NCBI GenBank assembly: GCA_027919835.1
Contig: JANVFP010000016.1
Span: forward strand, 248,001 to 312,000
Length of the DNA: 64,000 bases
Direction: 5' to 3'
DNA from: Lentinula raphanica
Taxonomy: Eukaryota > Basidiomycota > Agaricomycetes > Agaricales > Omphalotaceae
The translations under genes and the position numbers were made by a program. How positions within the stretch are numbered: position 1 is the stretch's first letter; the number at the start of each line of letters is the position of its first letter. The notes under the pieces are model-generated. The model was given only the letters and a program-made list of their open reading frames with translations. It was not told where the DNA came from and searched no databases. Of the stretch, positions 1 through 11,520 are shown one piece after another.

Positions 1-200
1 GAGGAGTACAAGGAAGAGATTTGACAGAAAGAGAATGTACTTCTGGTGTAGTACTTGAAAGTGGTCGCATGTACATTGTGGAGTGAGAAGCCTTTTAAAA
101 CTTCACGCTAACAACCCTTTCGCGTTTGATGGATAAGCAGGGATATGAGCCAGGGATAAAAGCAGTGTGATATATTTGCCATCTCGACGTTGAGCGGATG

Positions 201-208
201 CAATCTCT
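201..208. repeat. 8-bp target-site duplication (left) of palindromic element A
   Basis: CAATCTCT occurs immediately left of the inverted-repeat terminus at 209 and again immediately right of the other terminus at 5309..5316. A perfect 8-bp duplication is the usual hallmark of hAT-superfamily insertion (P elements also make 8 bp). Confidence 0.85.
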
Positions 209-238
209 CACCTCGTCATCACAACATATGTAATCAAT

Positions 239-270
239 AGGCCTGACATATCGTGCGATATGTCAGGCCT
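239..270. repeat. Subterminal perfect hairpin in element A
   Basis: Fifteen bases (aggcctgacatatcg) are followed by a 2-bp loop (tg) and their exact reverse complement. The mirrored site near 5246..5276 is a degenerate version. Subterminal hairpins of this kind often serve as transposase or replication recognition sites; that role is an inference here. Confidence 0.7.
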
Positions 271-569
271 AGTCCCCTGAAAAGCTGGAGTCTGTCCCTC
301 ACTGCCAATAAATCTGGCAATAATTATCTTATTTCTCAAAGTAGAAAGAGTCCGGCTCCCTCAGTACAGCTCAGTACGCCCATGTCATGTTCGCTCTCCG
401 TCACATTCTGCCAAGCGCTCATTGGATTACTCACACATTGGTGCTTACTTGAATTTGTTTCTCCCGCCTCCTGCCTTTCATCCCGCCTTTCTGTTTTGTT
501 CCACCTCTGTACAAAGCTGCCTAATACACCTCATTTACATTTTATCCACACACACTGTCTGCTGTGTCT

Positions 570-1200
570 ACTTGAAGTGTGCAAGCTATAATAGAGCAAG
601 CCTCTGTCTCAACAATCAGACAGAGTCTGCAATAGGTACAAGGAGGAAAGGAAGGGCATAGCTTGGTGAGTTTTGAATCATTTCCCTTCGTCGTGTGTGC
701 GTTAGAACGCGCTCTGTAAGTACTCACAAGTATGCAAACCATGAGGCAGCAAGCAGTCTTGCCTTTGAGTGACAATCAGACAAAGTGTGACAGGTACCAG
801 GAGGAAGGATGGGCATAATTTGGTGAGTTTTGGCCCGTTTTTCTTTGTCATGTGCGCGTTAGAATGTGCTTTGCATGTACCTTTGAGTGTGCAAACTGCG
901 AGGCAACGAGCTATCTTGTTCTTGAGCAATAACCAAATGAAGTCTGGTGGGTACAAGGAGGAAGGAATAGGTATTACTTGGTGAGTTTTGGCCTGTTATC
1001 CTTTGTCGTGTGCGCGTTAGAATGTGCTTTGCATGTACTTTTGAGTGTGCAAACTGAGAGGCAGCGAGCTATCTTGTTCTTGAGTGATAATCAAATGAAG
1101 TCTGGTGGGTACAAGGAGGAAGGAATGGGTATTACTTGGTGAGTTTTGGCCCGTTTTCCTTTGTTGTGTGCGCGATAGGGTGCGGATTGTGAGTGCTTCT
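570..1200. repeat. Tandem repeat, about four units of 157-158 bp (left arm of A)
   Basis: The landmark gtacaaggaggaa (one copy gtaccaggaggaa) occurs at 636, 794, 951 and 1109, a spacing of 158, 157 and 158 bp. Each unit also carries a conserved gagttttgg-type stretch, a cgtgtgcgcgttagaa-like stretch and a gagtgtgcaaact-like stretch. Repeat number and spacing look regular, so the array expanded before or together with the inverted duplication. Confidence 0.85.
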
Positions 1201-1207
1201 GAGTGTG

Positions 1208-4200
1208 CAGCTGATACTGTAAAGCTTTTGTAAAAAGACCTGATGAGTTATCCAGGAGCTTTTGAAAATAGTTGTGACGACACAGAGGGGGCTCCGGAAA
1301 TGGCTCCGGGGGGTGGGCATGCCTGTCACCACCTGTCACATCTGACCTATATTTACTGTTTTGGGTAATTAATAATTATCCAGATATTAAATAAGCGGTA
1401 CATTTGTAAAAAATCCTGATAAACTATAAAAATTTAAAAAAAACCCAAAAAAACCTAATTAGGTCAAATCGGGGTATGTAAACAAAATAGCCTTATATGG
1501 TAAAAAATGCTGTAGGATCTATCTAGGTGCTAAAAATAGCCAAAAAAAATCACTAAGAATGCTAAAAATATGTAGGAATGGTATATAGCCTATTGCAGAT
1601 CCAGGCATCCAAAAATTACCAAAAAGGAAATTTTTGATGATGATGTCATCTTGTAGCAAAAAATCTGAAAAAAATCCTAAAAATAGTCAAAAAATTCAGG
1701 GGTGCCTTGTTGGCCCTGAAAATGCAAAATAAAAAAAAATACGCGACAAGTGTAAAAATTTTCATCACTCCAAATCATTTCAAATCCACTATACAGTCAG
1801 TATATATGATGTATATGCTATATTTAGCATCCTAGTACCTTTATTGCGCTAAAAATAGAACTTGATCTCATCTGATAGCAAAAAATCTGAAAAAATCATA
1901 AAAAATACTCAAAAAATTCAGGGGTGCCTTATTGGCCCTGAAAATGCAAAATAAAAAAATTTACACGACACAATTGAAAAACAACATCACTCCAAATCAT
2001 ACCAAATCCACTACACAGTCAGTATATATCATGTATATACTATTTATAGCACCCCTAGTACCCTCAATCACTTATATCACTCAAGAATCCTACCAAACTG
2101 AATGATTTGGGGTATTAAATATATTGTACATGATATTTTTAACACACCTAGTACCCTTGATGACTCAGAACAATTTATATTACTCAATATGTTCAGTACA
2201 CTTAACACTCATCAAACCTCACACATGAAAACTCATAACAGTACTTATATGTATTATACTTAACACAGTTGACAATGAAAATACTTAAAACAGTGTTGTC
2301 AGTCACTATACTTAACACACTTAACAGTCAAAAAGTCGGAACAATGTTACTTTATATACATAACACACTCATTGTTATACTATAACACACTTATAACAAC
2401 GAGTTTTGGGCACTTATTTGGTGTTTTTGAGTCGAAATTCATTAATAGCACACTCAATAATGTTTGTCTGGGCTCTATACTGTATCAGGATGTTGTCTAT
2501 ATCATATTCTTCTAGATACAATTCAGAGAACTCGAAAATTCAACCTGTTGGGTTAGCTATATTGTGATCTTTTGAAATATAACAGTGTTTTATGTAAATG
2601 TCAATGCATATGTCCATGTAATGCAAGTATACTGATGGTGGTTCATGAGGGAATCACTCCTACAGTCTACTAGAAGTGTCTGGACATGGTTCAGATACTC
2701 ACTATGACTATTGGACTCTGTGATATATATGTACATGTTTCATGTACACTATAGATGTCTACACCTACATGTAACAATAGATGTCATATTCAATGACCCC
2801 CATTACAGATCTCTTGGCTGTATCACATAGAGTTAGCATGGAATAGGTTGTAGGATGACTCTTTCCATGACCCAGTAGCAGTTTGACTTCATAACATGGG
2901 TGTATGCATTGACATTTACATAAAACACTGTTATATCACAAAAGATCACAATATAGCCAGCCCCACAGGCTGTAATCTTGAGTTCTCCAAATTGTATCAA
3001 GTGTAGTATGATATAAACAACATCCTTACACAGTATAAACCCCACACAAAAATTATTGAGTGTGCTATTAAAGAATTTCGACTCAAAAATACCAAATAAG
3101 CGCCCATAAGCGCCCAAAACTCGTTGTTATAAGTGTGTTGTAGTATAACAATGAGTGTGTTATGTATATCAAGTAACATTATTCCAACTTTTTGACTGTT
3201 AAGTGTGTTAAGTATAGTGACTGATAACACTGTTTTGAGTATTTTCATTGCCAACTGTGTTAAGTATAATACATATAAGTACTGTTCTGAGTTTTAGTGT
3301 GTTAAATGTGATGAGTACTAAGTATACTGAACATATTGAGTGATATAAATTGTTCTGAGTTTTTAAGGGTACTAGGTGTGCTAAAAATACCATGTACATT
3401 ACATTTACTCAATGTTGTCAGTTTGGTAGGATTCTTGAGTGATATAAGTGATTGAGGGTACTAGGGATGCTATAAATAGTATATACATGATATATACTAA
3501 CTATATAGTAAATTTGATAAGATTTGGAATGATGTTGTTTTTCAATTGTGTCATGTAAATTTTTTTATTTTGTATTTTCAGGGCCAATGAGGCACCCCTG
3601 AATTTTTTGAGTATTTTTTATGATTTTTTCAGATTTTTTGCTACCAGATGAGATCAAGTTCTATTTTTAGCCCAATGAGGGTACTAGGATGCTAAATATA
3701 GCATATACATTATATATACTGACTATATAGTGGATTTGGTATGATTTGGAGTGACAAAAATTTTTACACTTGTCGCGTGTTTTTTTTTATTTTGCATTTT
3801 CAGGGCCAACAAGGTACCCCTGAATTTTTTGACTATTTTTAGGATTTTTTTCCGATTTTTTGCTACAAGATGACATCATCATCAAAAATTTCCTTTTTTG
3901 GTAATTTTTGGATGCCTGGATCTGCAATAGGCTATATACCATTCCTACATATTTTTAGCATTCTTAGTGATTTTTTTTGGCTATTTTTAGCACCTAGATA
4001 GATCCTACAGCATTTTTTACCATATAAGGCTATTTTGTTTACATACCCCGATTTGACCTAATTAGGTTTTTTTGGGTTTTTTTTAAATTTTTATAGTTTA
4101 TCAGGATTTTTTACAAATGTACCGCTTATTTAATATCTGGATAATTATTAATTACCCAAAACAGTAAATATAGGTCAGATGTGACAGGTGGTGACAGGCA

Positions 4201-4312
4201 TGCCCACCCCCCGGAGCCATTTCCGGAGCCCCCTCTGTGTCGTCACAACTATTTTCAAAAGCTCCTGGATAACTCATCAGGTCTTTTTACAAAAGCTTTA
4301 CAGTATCAGCTG
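1208..4312. mobile_element. Core of element A, homologous to element B
   Basis: Positions 1208 and 4312 carry inward-facing copies of CAGCTGATACTGTAAAGCTT, the terminus of element B at 25363..28450. The intervening 3.1 kb matches element B throughout, in reverse orientation: the stretch near 2400-2640 corresponds to B around 26980-27250. The core shares its centre of symmetry with the outer 980-bp arms. Flanking bases at its junctions are themselves inverted (gagtgtg / cacactc) and not directly repeated, so there is no sign of a simple insertion of a B-type element into an older palindrome. Confidence 0.8.
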
Positions 4313-4316
4313 CACA

Positions 4317-4950
4317 CTCAGAAGCACTCACAATCCGCACCCTATCGCGCACACAACAAAGGAAAACGGGCCAAAACTCACCAAGTAATACCCATTCCTT
4401 CCTCCTTGTACCCACCAGACTTCATTTGATTATCACTCAAGAACAAGATAGCTCGCTGCCTCTCAGTTTGCACACTCAAAAGTACATGCAAAGCACATTC
4501 TAATGCGCACACGACAAAGGATAACAGGCCAAAACTCACCAAGTAATACCTATTCCTTCCTCCTTGTACCCACCAGACTTCATTTGGTTATTGCTCAAGA
4601 ACAAGATAGCTCGTTGCCTCGCAGTTTGCACACTCAAAGGTACATGCAAAGCACATTCTAACGCGCACATGACAAAGAAAAACGGGCCAAAACTCACCAA
4701 ATTATGCCCATCCTTCCTCCTGGTACCTGTCACACTTTGTCTGATTGTCACTCAAAGGCAAGACTGCTTGCTGCCTCATGGTTTGCATACTTGTGAGTAC
4801 TTACAGAGCGCGTTCTAACGCACACACGACGAAGGGAAATGATTCAAAACTCACCAAGCTATGCCCTTCCTTTCCTCCTTGTACCTATTGCAGACTCTGT
4901 CTGATTGTTGAGACAGAGGCTTGCTCTATTATAGCTTGCACACTTCAAGT
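4317..4950. repeat. Mirrored tandem repeat array (right arm of A)
   Basis: This is the reverse-complement copy of the four-unit 157-bp array at 570..1200, with the landmark ttcctccttgtac appearing at the mirrored positions. It carries a few substitutions relative to the left array. Confidence 0.85.
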
Positions 4951-5308
4951 AGACACAGCAGACAGTGTGTGTGGATAAAATGTAAATGAGGTGTATTAGG
5001 CAGCTTTGTACAGAGGTGGAACAAAACAGAAAGGCGGGATGAAAGGCAGGAGGCGGGAGAAACAAATTCAAGTAAGCACCAATGTGTGAGTAATCCAATG
5101 AGCGCTTGGCAGAATGTGACGGAGAGCGAACATGACATGGGCGTACTGAGCTGTACTGAGGGAGCCGGACTCTTTCTACTTTGAGAAATAAGATAATTAT
5201 TGCCAGATTTATTGGCAGTGAGGGACAGACCAGCTTTTCAGGGGACTAGGCCTGACATATCGCACAATATGTCAGCCTATTGATTACATATGTTGTGATG
5301 ATGAGGTG

Positions 5309-5316
5309 CAATCTCT
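5309..5316. repeat. 8-bp target-site duplication (right) of element A
   Basis: CAATCTCT directly follows the terminal gaggtg of element A and equals bases 201..208. Confidence 0.85.
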
Positions 5317-7744
5317 GTTGTTATCCAATAAGGTTTGTGGCGTGGAGCGAAAAGACTTCTCGAGTTTAGCGTGTTCGATGAGTCTGGTATGGGATAGAAG
5401 TCCAGAGTCCAGTCGTGCAAAGCCTTGCTGGGCTAAGGATCATTAGGAGAAGACGAAGGGAGGCTTGGAGTTTTTGGAGTTGTGGGGGAATTTGGGTGAC
5501 AATGATTCTTGTGGAATCTGGATGCTTAAGCCGCTATGGGTAGTGGTTGGTGGGAAGTCGAACCAACGGTGGTTCAACGTTGTCAACAACTATCTGTGGT
5601 TGCGCTTGTAACGACCCTCTGTGCATGATAATGGGAGGTGTAGAGCGTAAGTGGAAGGGGAGGAAGAGGCAGCGGTTGACATTGTTGTTAGAGTTCGGAA
5701 CACTGTCGTGGACCAGGATAAGATGATTCGAAAGCATCGGAGGCATGAAGCATGTAGGATCATGGATATGAGGTGGAGGATTCGCAATGGCAATGGATAT
5801 TGATGCTGAAGCTGATCCTTGCTCCAACACGTCCGGAACTTCGAGTCCCTAGTATATATCCCTTTCCATCGTTGTCGTGGTCCCTGAGTTGAAAGAAGGA
5901 ATCCGAGACGACACACGATCCAGCGTCTGCGATAGGAAGTGATCTTCATCTGCCACCGTTGGCTGCAAGTTGGCTGCAGGTGCAACCAAGAGTTCCACGT
6001 TAACGGTCAGACGCGTGCGATCAACATCAACTCCAGTTATCCATGTCCCTCGAAGAAGAGCTGAACGCAATTGACGACGACAAGGAACACGAGGATGCAT
6101 GACGGCGGACAGAGTTGGTTGTTAGTAGAGATATTCATTGGAATGTGGTCGAGTTGAAGAGAATAGAGGAAATTAGATTGGTCATCAGTAAGGGTGTTTC
6201 GTGTATGATCGAGTGTTGTACTGACTGAGTGCCTTGCCCAAATCCGTGATGCATGCGGAAGAGCGTGGTGAAGAGCTCTTTCCGCAGGAACAGATCCTCG
6301 ATGCTCGATGCTAAGACCCTCGGACTCCCTCCCTCCCCTCTACCTCGTCTGTGTTCGGTGAATCACGAAAGATGGTCTAAGAGAGGTCTGAGAGTGTCTG
6401 CCATCAATTATCATCAAGCGTCGTATGTTGACTCTAGTGTTCTCACCTACTATTCATGTTCACCTTCATCGTCTCGATTAATTAGTTCTCCCAATCGGGT
6501 CAGAAAGGTTTTTTCCTGAGAGTTTATGAGGTTTGTTTCGTGACAGGATTTGTGCAGCTACGAGTCTGCGACCATTCGGAACAGTTTGGGCAAAGAACTC
6601 GAGGTTTTGAGGAGAGGAGGAGGACTATAGATGTAGGAAGTGTGACCGGCGTGCGATTTGCATCAACGACAGCCCTACTCCATGGAACATGTGCATGAGG
6701 ACTGGTTTGATGATTGATTGATCTAGAAGAGTGATGAACACTGAAGACAAACGAACGAACGAAGCAGATAAATGAACGAACGAAGCAGATAAATGAACGA
6801 ACGAAGACGAAGAAGATAGGACGGGATGGGGGACTCACGCATACGTTCATTGTTCAACGGTATGATCCCGTCATGATTTTGTAGATTGTACTTGGACGAA
6901 TTCTCTCTCTCTTCGGAGTCTCTCTGACCTCAGCAACGTTGAACAATCTTTTCTGATCGCGCTTCGCTCTCCAGCGCCCCCTCCCTTGAGCTTGAGCCTC
7001 AATGTCCTCATTAACGATCTGACTATGTGCAAAGAATCCATTTAAGACCTGTCACTTGAGTCTATCGTCATCATCCAGCAAGGAGCCGAGCAGTGAGATT
7101 GACTCTACTGTGGTTGGTGGTGCCCGTGTTGAGAATGAGGTTGTTTGTTTGATGTTAACGTTGAGGCCGAGGCCTTGAGGTTGTGGTACTCTGATGGGTT
7201 GTTATGTCATTGTTGGTGCTGCTGCTGTGCTGAGCGTTGAGATGGTGGTTGAGAGAAGAAGAGATCGAGAAGAAGAGGAAACAATTAGGCGCTCGACTGG
7301 GCGTCAATTACCCTGGAACAGGAATCGAGCATTTCAAATTTGTCGTCTCTTCAATCTTCCTGTCGACTTGAACCTTTGCTTGACCTCGGCTTGACCGTTC
7401 ACTTTTGTCTTCATTGTCATATATCCTCATATATCTCTGTCCGCTCGAAGCTCCTGCGCTACCCCTAGCAAAACTCTGAAAGCATTCAAAAACCTGGGAT
7501 GAAGCCTATAGACAACAGAAGGAGGGGAGGATAGAAGGATAGAACGGAAACGAGGACAAAGACAATACGAGTGTAGAGCTCATATATTCAAGGGATTTAA
7601 CGAGCACCAATTGTACCATACCACACACCAACACCGTTGGCCCATGAGCACAAGACGAGACGGCGGTACTGACGTGGCAGAGGAAGAGAGTTTCACCTGT
7701 CAGTGAGGTGGAGACTTCCATCAACATCACATCACACGCGCAAA
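5317..7744. other. Region without a recognisable gene
   Basis: No reading frame here resembles a known protein. A minus-strand pair of frames around 5534..6100 has plausible amino-acid composition, but I found no splice arrangement or homology to support a gene. The only clear structure is a 21-bp tandem repeat (period of gaacgaacgaagcagataaat, about 2.5 copies) at 6752..6806. Confidence 0.5.
6752..6806. repeat. 21-bp minisatellite, about 2.5 copies
   Basis: The block gaagcagataaatgaacga recurs with a period of 21 bp (6761 and 6782), embedded in gaac tetranucleotide runs. A minus-strand ORF over it encodes a low-complexity RSFICFV repeat and is not credible as a gene. Confidence 0.75.
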
Positions 7745-8435
7745 AACGAGCTTATCGATATCCTCGAGTCGACACACGCCGCTCCCTGACTATGCGCAGT
7801 ATCACTATAGTGGTTCTCTATCTGGTTTTCACTCAAGCACAGCATCTGCCGCAGTCTCAGTTGCAGATGCGAACACAGTTTCGGAGGATGGAAACGAGCC
7901 TGCAAGGGAGGAAGGAGAATGGTACGTGTATTCGTTTCATTTCGTGTTGTTTCATTGATTTTGACTTACGACGTATGTTCGTAGTCTCATCTATCTACAA
8001 CGTCGACTATGCCCAAGCCCAAGCCCAAGCCCAGGCCTGTGCCAATCGTATTTGATCCTGAACGAAGTCCTATCCCACCTCCTCCTCCACAACCAAATAC
8101 CGTTAATTCTCCAGGAGAAGAAGGCCTAGTCGACTTTCCTATGAAATCATAACTCCAAACCAGGGTTATTCCACGAGGTCAAGCCCAAACGCCGTGCTGT
8201 TCCGCCTCTGGATTTGCATTTGGACGACGAAGATGATTCTAACGAGGATGAAGAAGAGGAGGATGGGAAAAGGACCGTCTACAATGCCTTTACCAACGCG
8301 TGTTGTGATGCATTCGGTAGGAGGAACAGGAGCAGGGAGCCCACCACTGCCTATCATTCAATTCACCTCATAGGGAGACATCGGTCACAACCTAATCCAG
8401 ATCCTAATCCTTCGTCTCTTCCTCACAAGAAGTAA
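7745..8435 (+). pseudogene. Possible degraded protein-coding gene, unknown function
   Basis: One frame at about 7746..7930 reads as Ser/Thr-rich coding sequence (including SSTASAAVSVADANTVSEDG). It is followed by a plausible intron of about 60 nt, then a Pro-Lys-rich stretch (MPKPKPKPRPVPIVFDPERS, then a Pro run), a stop, and after a possible acceptor near 8163 an acidic stretch (GLFHEVKPKRRAVPPLDLHL, then Asp/Glu-rich). Composition and frame continuity suggest former coding sequence. The frames cannot be joined with consensus splice sites, and I recognise no domain. It could equally be a poorly modelled small gene. Confidence 0.3.
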
Positions 8436-8949
8436 CCATACCCCCCCTCCCTCTAACCTCAGTCCTCTTTTCCAACTGGACCATCATGCATCAGCGCTTA
8501 GCGTTCCTGGTCCCCATCTGAAATCCCCCCGGCGCCTCCGAGGGATCTACTCACATGCCGTGTACGTACTACACAGCTCATACCCCTGTGGGTAGTCCTT
8601 CTCCGTACTACTGGTTCTGTGAAATCTACTCAGTGAACAATGGATTTCTTCCATACGTTTACCCCTCCCTCATATTCCTTCGTGCTTCGATCTTCCCCCT
8701 CGTCCCTTCCTTCCTTCCCTCGAGTTCCTTGTCACTAGCTCGTACTCGGACATTCAAAGTTGGACCCATCCGAGTCGGAGTCATCATCAGCGGAGTTGTC
8801 GCTTGAGACTCGAGAGGGATATTGTGAAACTGAGGTGGTCGTTTTATGTGCAGGACGAGGTTTGGATTGTATTGAAGTTGTGTTGTTCCGGATTTGTTGG
8901 ACACTGGACCTTCTAACGTTGTGGTTGTGGTTGGTATCGGGCATTGAAC

Positions 8950-10000
8950 GTCGTGGTTAAGAGGTCAACGACCCTCGACCGGATATATGTGAAAGCGGAC
9001 TGCATGGAGAGATCGTTTGACTGGGGGATAGAGGAAGCAAATGTGAGGACAGACCACAAAATGATCACTGTAAGCTACACATGTGAAGATGCACCCGAAA
9101 TAGTGAGGGGGCGATGGGTGATGCCCACCCACATCCTCTATGACAAAGAGGTAAGAGACTTCCTACAATCTGAAGGAACTGCACTCAGCCGAGCAATGGA
9201 TACCGTGGAAAACAACAACCAATGGGATGAGCATCACAATGTACAATCCCTGTGGGCGACGTTCAAGAGGAAGTTTATCGACCTCGCCAGACAGAGAGTG
9301 TGAAAATAGTGATTCCGCATATTGAAAAAGAAATCAAAGACACAAAAACAAAAATGAATATGACCTGTAATGACCCCTTGCTAGACGAAACTGAAAGATC
9401 CATAACAACAGCCCTACTGAACGAGAAACTTCTCAATCTACCTGAAAAGCGTCAGGTGTCAGCCTCAAAGACCACCAGAGCAAAGAACCATATCTACAAA
9501 GAGACAATATCAAGGCACTGGACAAAGAAGAACTGCGAACAAAAACCACGAGCATTAATATGGAGGCTCAAGAAGCCACACAGGGCTCACAACGATGATG
9601 AGCCAATAGATGCGGTCCACAGAAGAGAGATACCACATGTACCTAGTTTTGAAAAAAACTCCCAGCGAATGGCTGACATGATGAAAGAACACCATGGGAC
9701 CCTCCAAAAAGATGACCAAATAGTGGATGAAGATCTTCGAAGCCAAACTATTGACAAGGTACTAAACCGTATAACAGTCACAATCCCAGAACAACATAAG
9801 GAAGAGTTCGAACGGGTGCTAATCAGGGAAAACGTAGAAGAAGCACTGCGCTTGTCAGCCAACTACAAGGCCCGGGATTGAACGGAATATGTTACGAAGT
9901 ATGGAAAGTCCTAAATGGCCGGTATAAAAATGCAAAAGCACACAACCAGGAAGCTTTCGATATTCATCAGGAAATTCACACTTGTCTCTGGAGACTCCAG
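8950..10000 (+). pseudogene. LINE (non-LTR) retrotransposon relic: endonuclease end, linker and start of RT
   Basis: The frame from 8944 reads TTLDRIYVK..., then a TDHKMI motif and GRWVMP. This is the C-terminal part of an APE-type endonuclease as found in basidiomycete LINEs. After a frameshift near 9290 the linker continues to 9881, ending in a SANYKARD / NGICYEVWKVLNGRYK block, which corresponds to the entry of the reverse transcriptase domain (usually G-L-D-G-I-x-Y-E). A stop at 9879-9881 and the frameshift show it is dead. The 5' part is missing, as in typical 5'-truncated LINE insertions. The RT resumes only at 11668, so several hundred bases of RT are deleted and element C occupies the gap. 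Confidence 0.8.
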
Positions 10001-10160
10001 GGACACCCCCCAAACATCAGGAAAAATGTACTGAGCCCTCAGCCACTAAAAGCTGCTCTCAGGCCCCCTAGAGCCTTCCAAGGCTTTGGGGCCCCCAAAG
10101 CCTGCAAAAATACCCCCCAAATCCTAGGCACTTTCAGCCACCTGAAAGTCTTGGGGTATT

Positions 10161-10270
10161 CTTTAGGGTGCTTTGAGGTGCTTTGAGGATCTTTGAGGGT
10201 CTTTGAGTGTCTTTGAGTGTCTTTGAGGATCTTTGAGGGTCTTTGAGGTGCTTTGGGATGCTTTCAAAAG
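10161..10270. repeat. 10-bp minisatellite (ctttgaggnt), 11 units
   Basis: Eleven consecutive units of exactly 10 bp, all beginning cttt, vary mainly in the last three bases (gtg, gat, ggt, tgt). It lies in the left arm of element C. Confidence 0.85.
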
Positions 10271-10821
10271 CAAATAACATGAATAAAAATCAATTGATTG
10301 CTTCTATTTCTATTTTACATTACATTTTATTTCATATTCTTGTATTATGTAATTTCTAATTATATTATATTACATAAGACTTATATAATTACAAGAATAT
10401 TGTAATGTACTAGTTAGTTAATTATCAAATTATATAGAGAATCTAATCTACAAATATCATATATAAGGTACTTCATTGAGATATGATAACATATACAACA
10501 TGTAGATATGTAGTTAATATAGCTATATATAAGTTTGGACCATGTGACAAACTTTTTGATTGTACATGGTTCATGGTGGCAGCCCAAATATATCCATCAG
10601 GAAAAACACTCTAGGCCTAGGCAACTGTGAGTATCTTTGAGGCTCTCTAGAGGGCCTACATGCTTAGAAGAGCTAGAAAGCACTGAGGAAAATGGGCATT
10701 TCTTAGACAGCCTTAAAGAAATATACTTTGATCTGAGAGCACCTCAAGAAATGGCTAATTCCTAGAGACTCTCAAAGTGCCTCAATGACCTAGGCTGCCC
10801 AGGTTACCCAGGTCACTAAAC

Positions 10822-10920
10822 TGCTTTGTAGTGCTTTGTGGGGCTTTGAGGATCTTTGAGGGTCTTTGAGGGTCTTTGAGGATCTTTGGGAGTCTTTGAG
10901 AGTCTTTGCAAAGCTTTGTA
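10822..10920. repeat. 10-bp minisatellite in the loop of element C
   Basis: The same ctttgagg-type decamer occurs about ten times between the two arms, in the orientation of the left-arm array. Confidence 0.75.
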
Positions 10921-11400
10921 GCAACTCTTTAATATCAAATTCAATGAAGAAAACATCATCCAAATAGAGAATTACATAAGTGCATTGCAGAACTTTCTTA
11001 ATCTAGAAGATACATGCATCAAAAACTCCAATTGACAACTTTGACAAAATTTCATTGCAATGACATATTTGGCCTGCCACCATGAACCATGTACAATCAA
11101 AAAGTTTGTCACATGGTCAAAACACATCTATAGCTATATTAACTACATGTCTACATGTTGTATATGTTGTCATATCTCAATGAAGGACTTTATATATAAC
11201 ATATATAGATTAGATTCACTATATAATTTGGTAATTTAAATAGTACATTACAAAATCTTGTAATTATATGACTCTTACATAATATAATATAATTAGAAAT
11301 TACATAATACTAGAATATGAAATAGAATGAAATAGGATGTAATGTAAAATAGAAATAAGAGGAATTAATTAATTTTTATTCATATTATTTGCTTTTGAAA

Positions 11401-11520
11401 TCATCTCAAAGCACCTCAAAGATCCTCAAAGACACTCAAAGATCCTCAAAGACACTCAAAGACACTCAAAGACCCTCAAAGATCCTGAAAGCACTTCAAA
11501 GCACCTCAAAGCACCCCAAA
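11401..11520. repeat. 10-bp minisatellite, 12 units (mirror of the 10161 array)
   Basis: Twelve 10-bp units, most ending ctcaaa, form the reverse-complement counterpart of the left-arm array, with one more unit. Confidence 0.85.

Larger units (their letters stand above)
209..5308. mobile_element. Element A: 5.1-kb foldback (palindromic) transposon, hAT-like TSD
   Basis: The left half, read as reverse complement, matches the right half along nearly its whole length, with the centre near position 2760. The termini start CACCTCGTCATCACAACATA on the left and CACCTCATCATCACAACATA on the right (reverse complement), and are flanked by CAATCTCT on both sides. Each arm is about 2.5 kb and the non-paired loop is only around 2690-2830. 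No transposase is visible: the short ORFs in one arm recur as mirror copies in the other and resemble no protein I know. I therefore read this as a non-autonomous foldback element moved by a hAT-type enzyme encoded elsewhere. The arms differ at scattered bases and small indels, so this is probably real sequence rather than an exact assembly mirror. Confidence 0.85.

Noticed and set aside
2833..3117. Recurring 94-codon frame MGAYGRLFG in elements A and B
   Set aside because: The frame is shared because the DNA is homologous. Arm copies differ by indels that break it, so it is not a conserved protein.
253..5138. Matching short ORFs in both arms of element A (for example 422..661 and 4859..5098)
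   Set aside because: They are mirror copies produced by the palindrome, have no start context or homology, and are open by chance.
6524..6850. Minus-strand ORF with RSFICFVRSFICFV repeats
   Set aside because: This is a translation of the 21-bp minisatellite, not a membrane protein.
7750..7790. Cluster of restriction-site-like words (atcgat, gatatc, ctcgag, gtcgac) resembling a vector polylinker
   Set aside because: The order and spacing do not match a known polylinker as far as I can tell, and the frame runs smoothly into flanking coding-like sequence. A vector screen would settle it.
10161..10270. CRISPR-like array
   Set aside because: The repeats are 10 bp without spacers in a eukaryotic transposon arm. 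No CRISPR array or cas gene occurs anywhere in the window.
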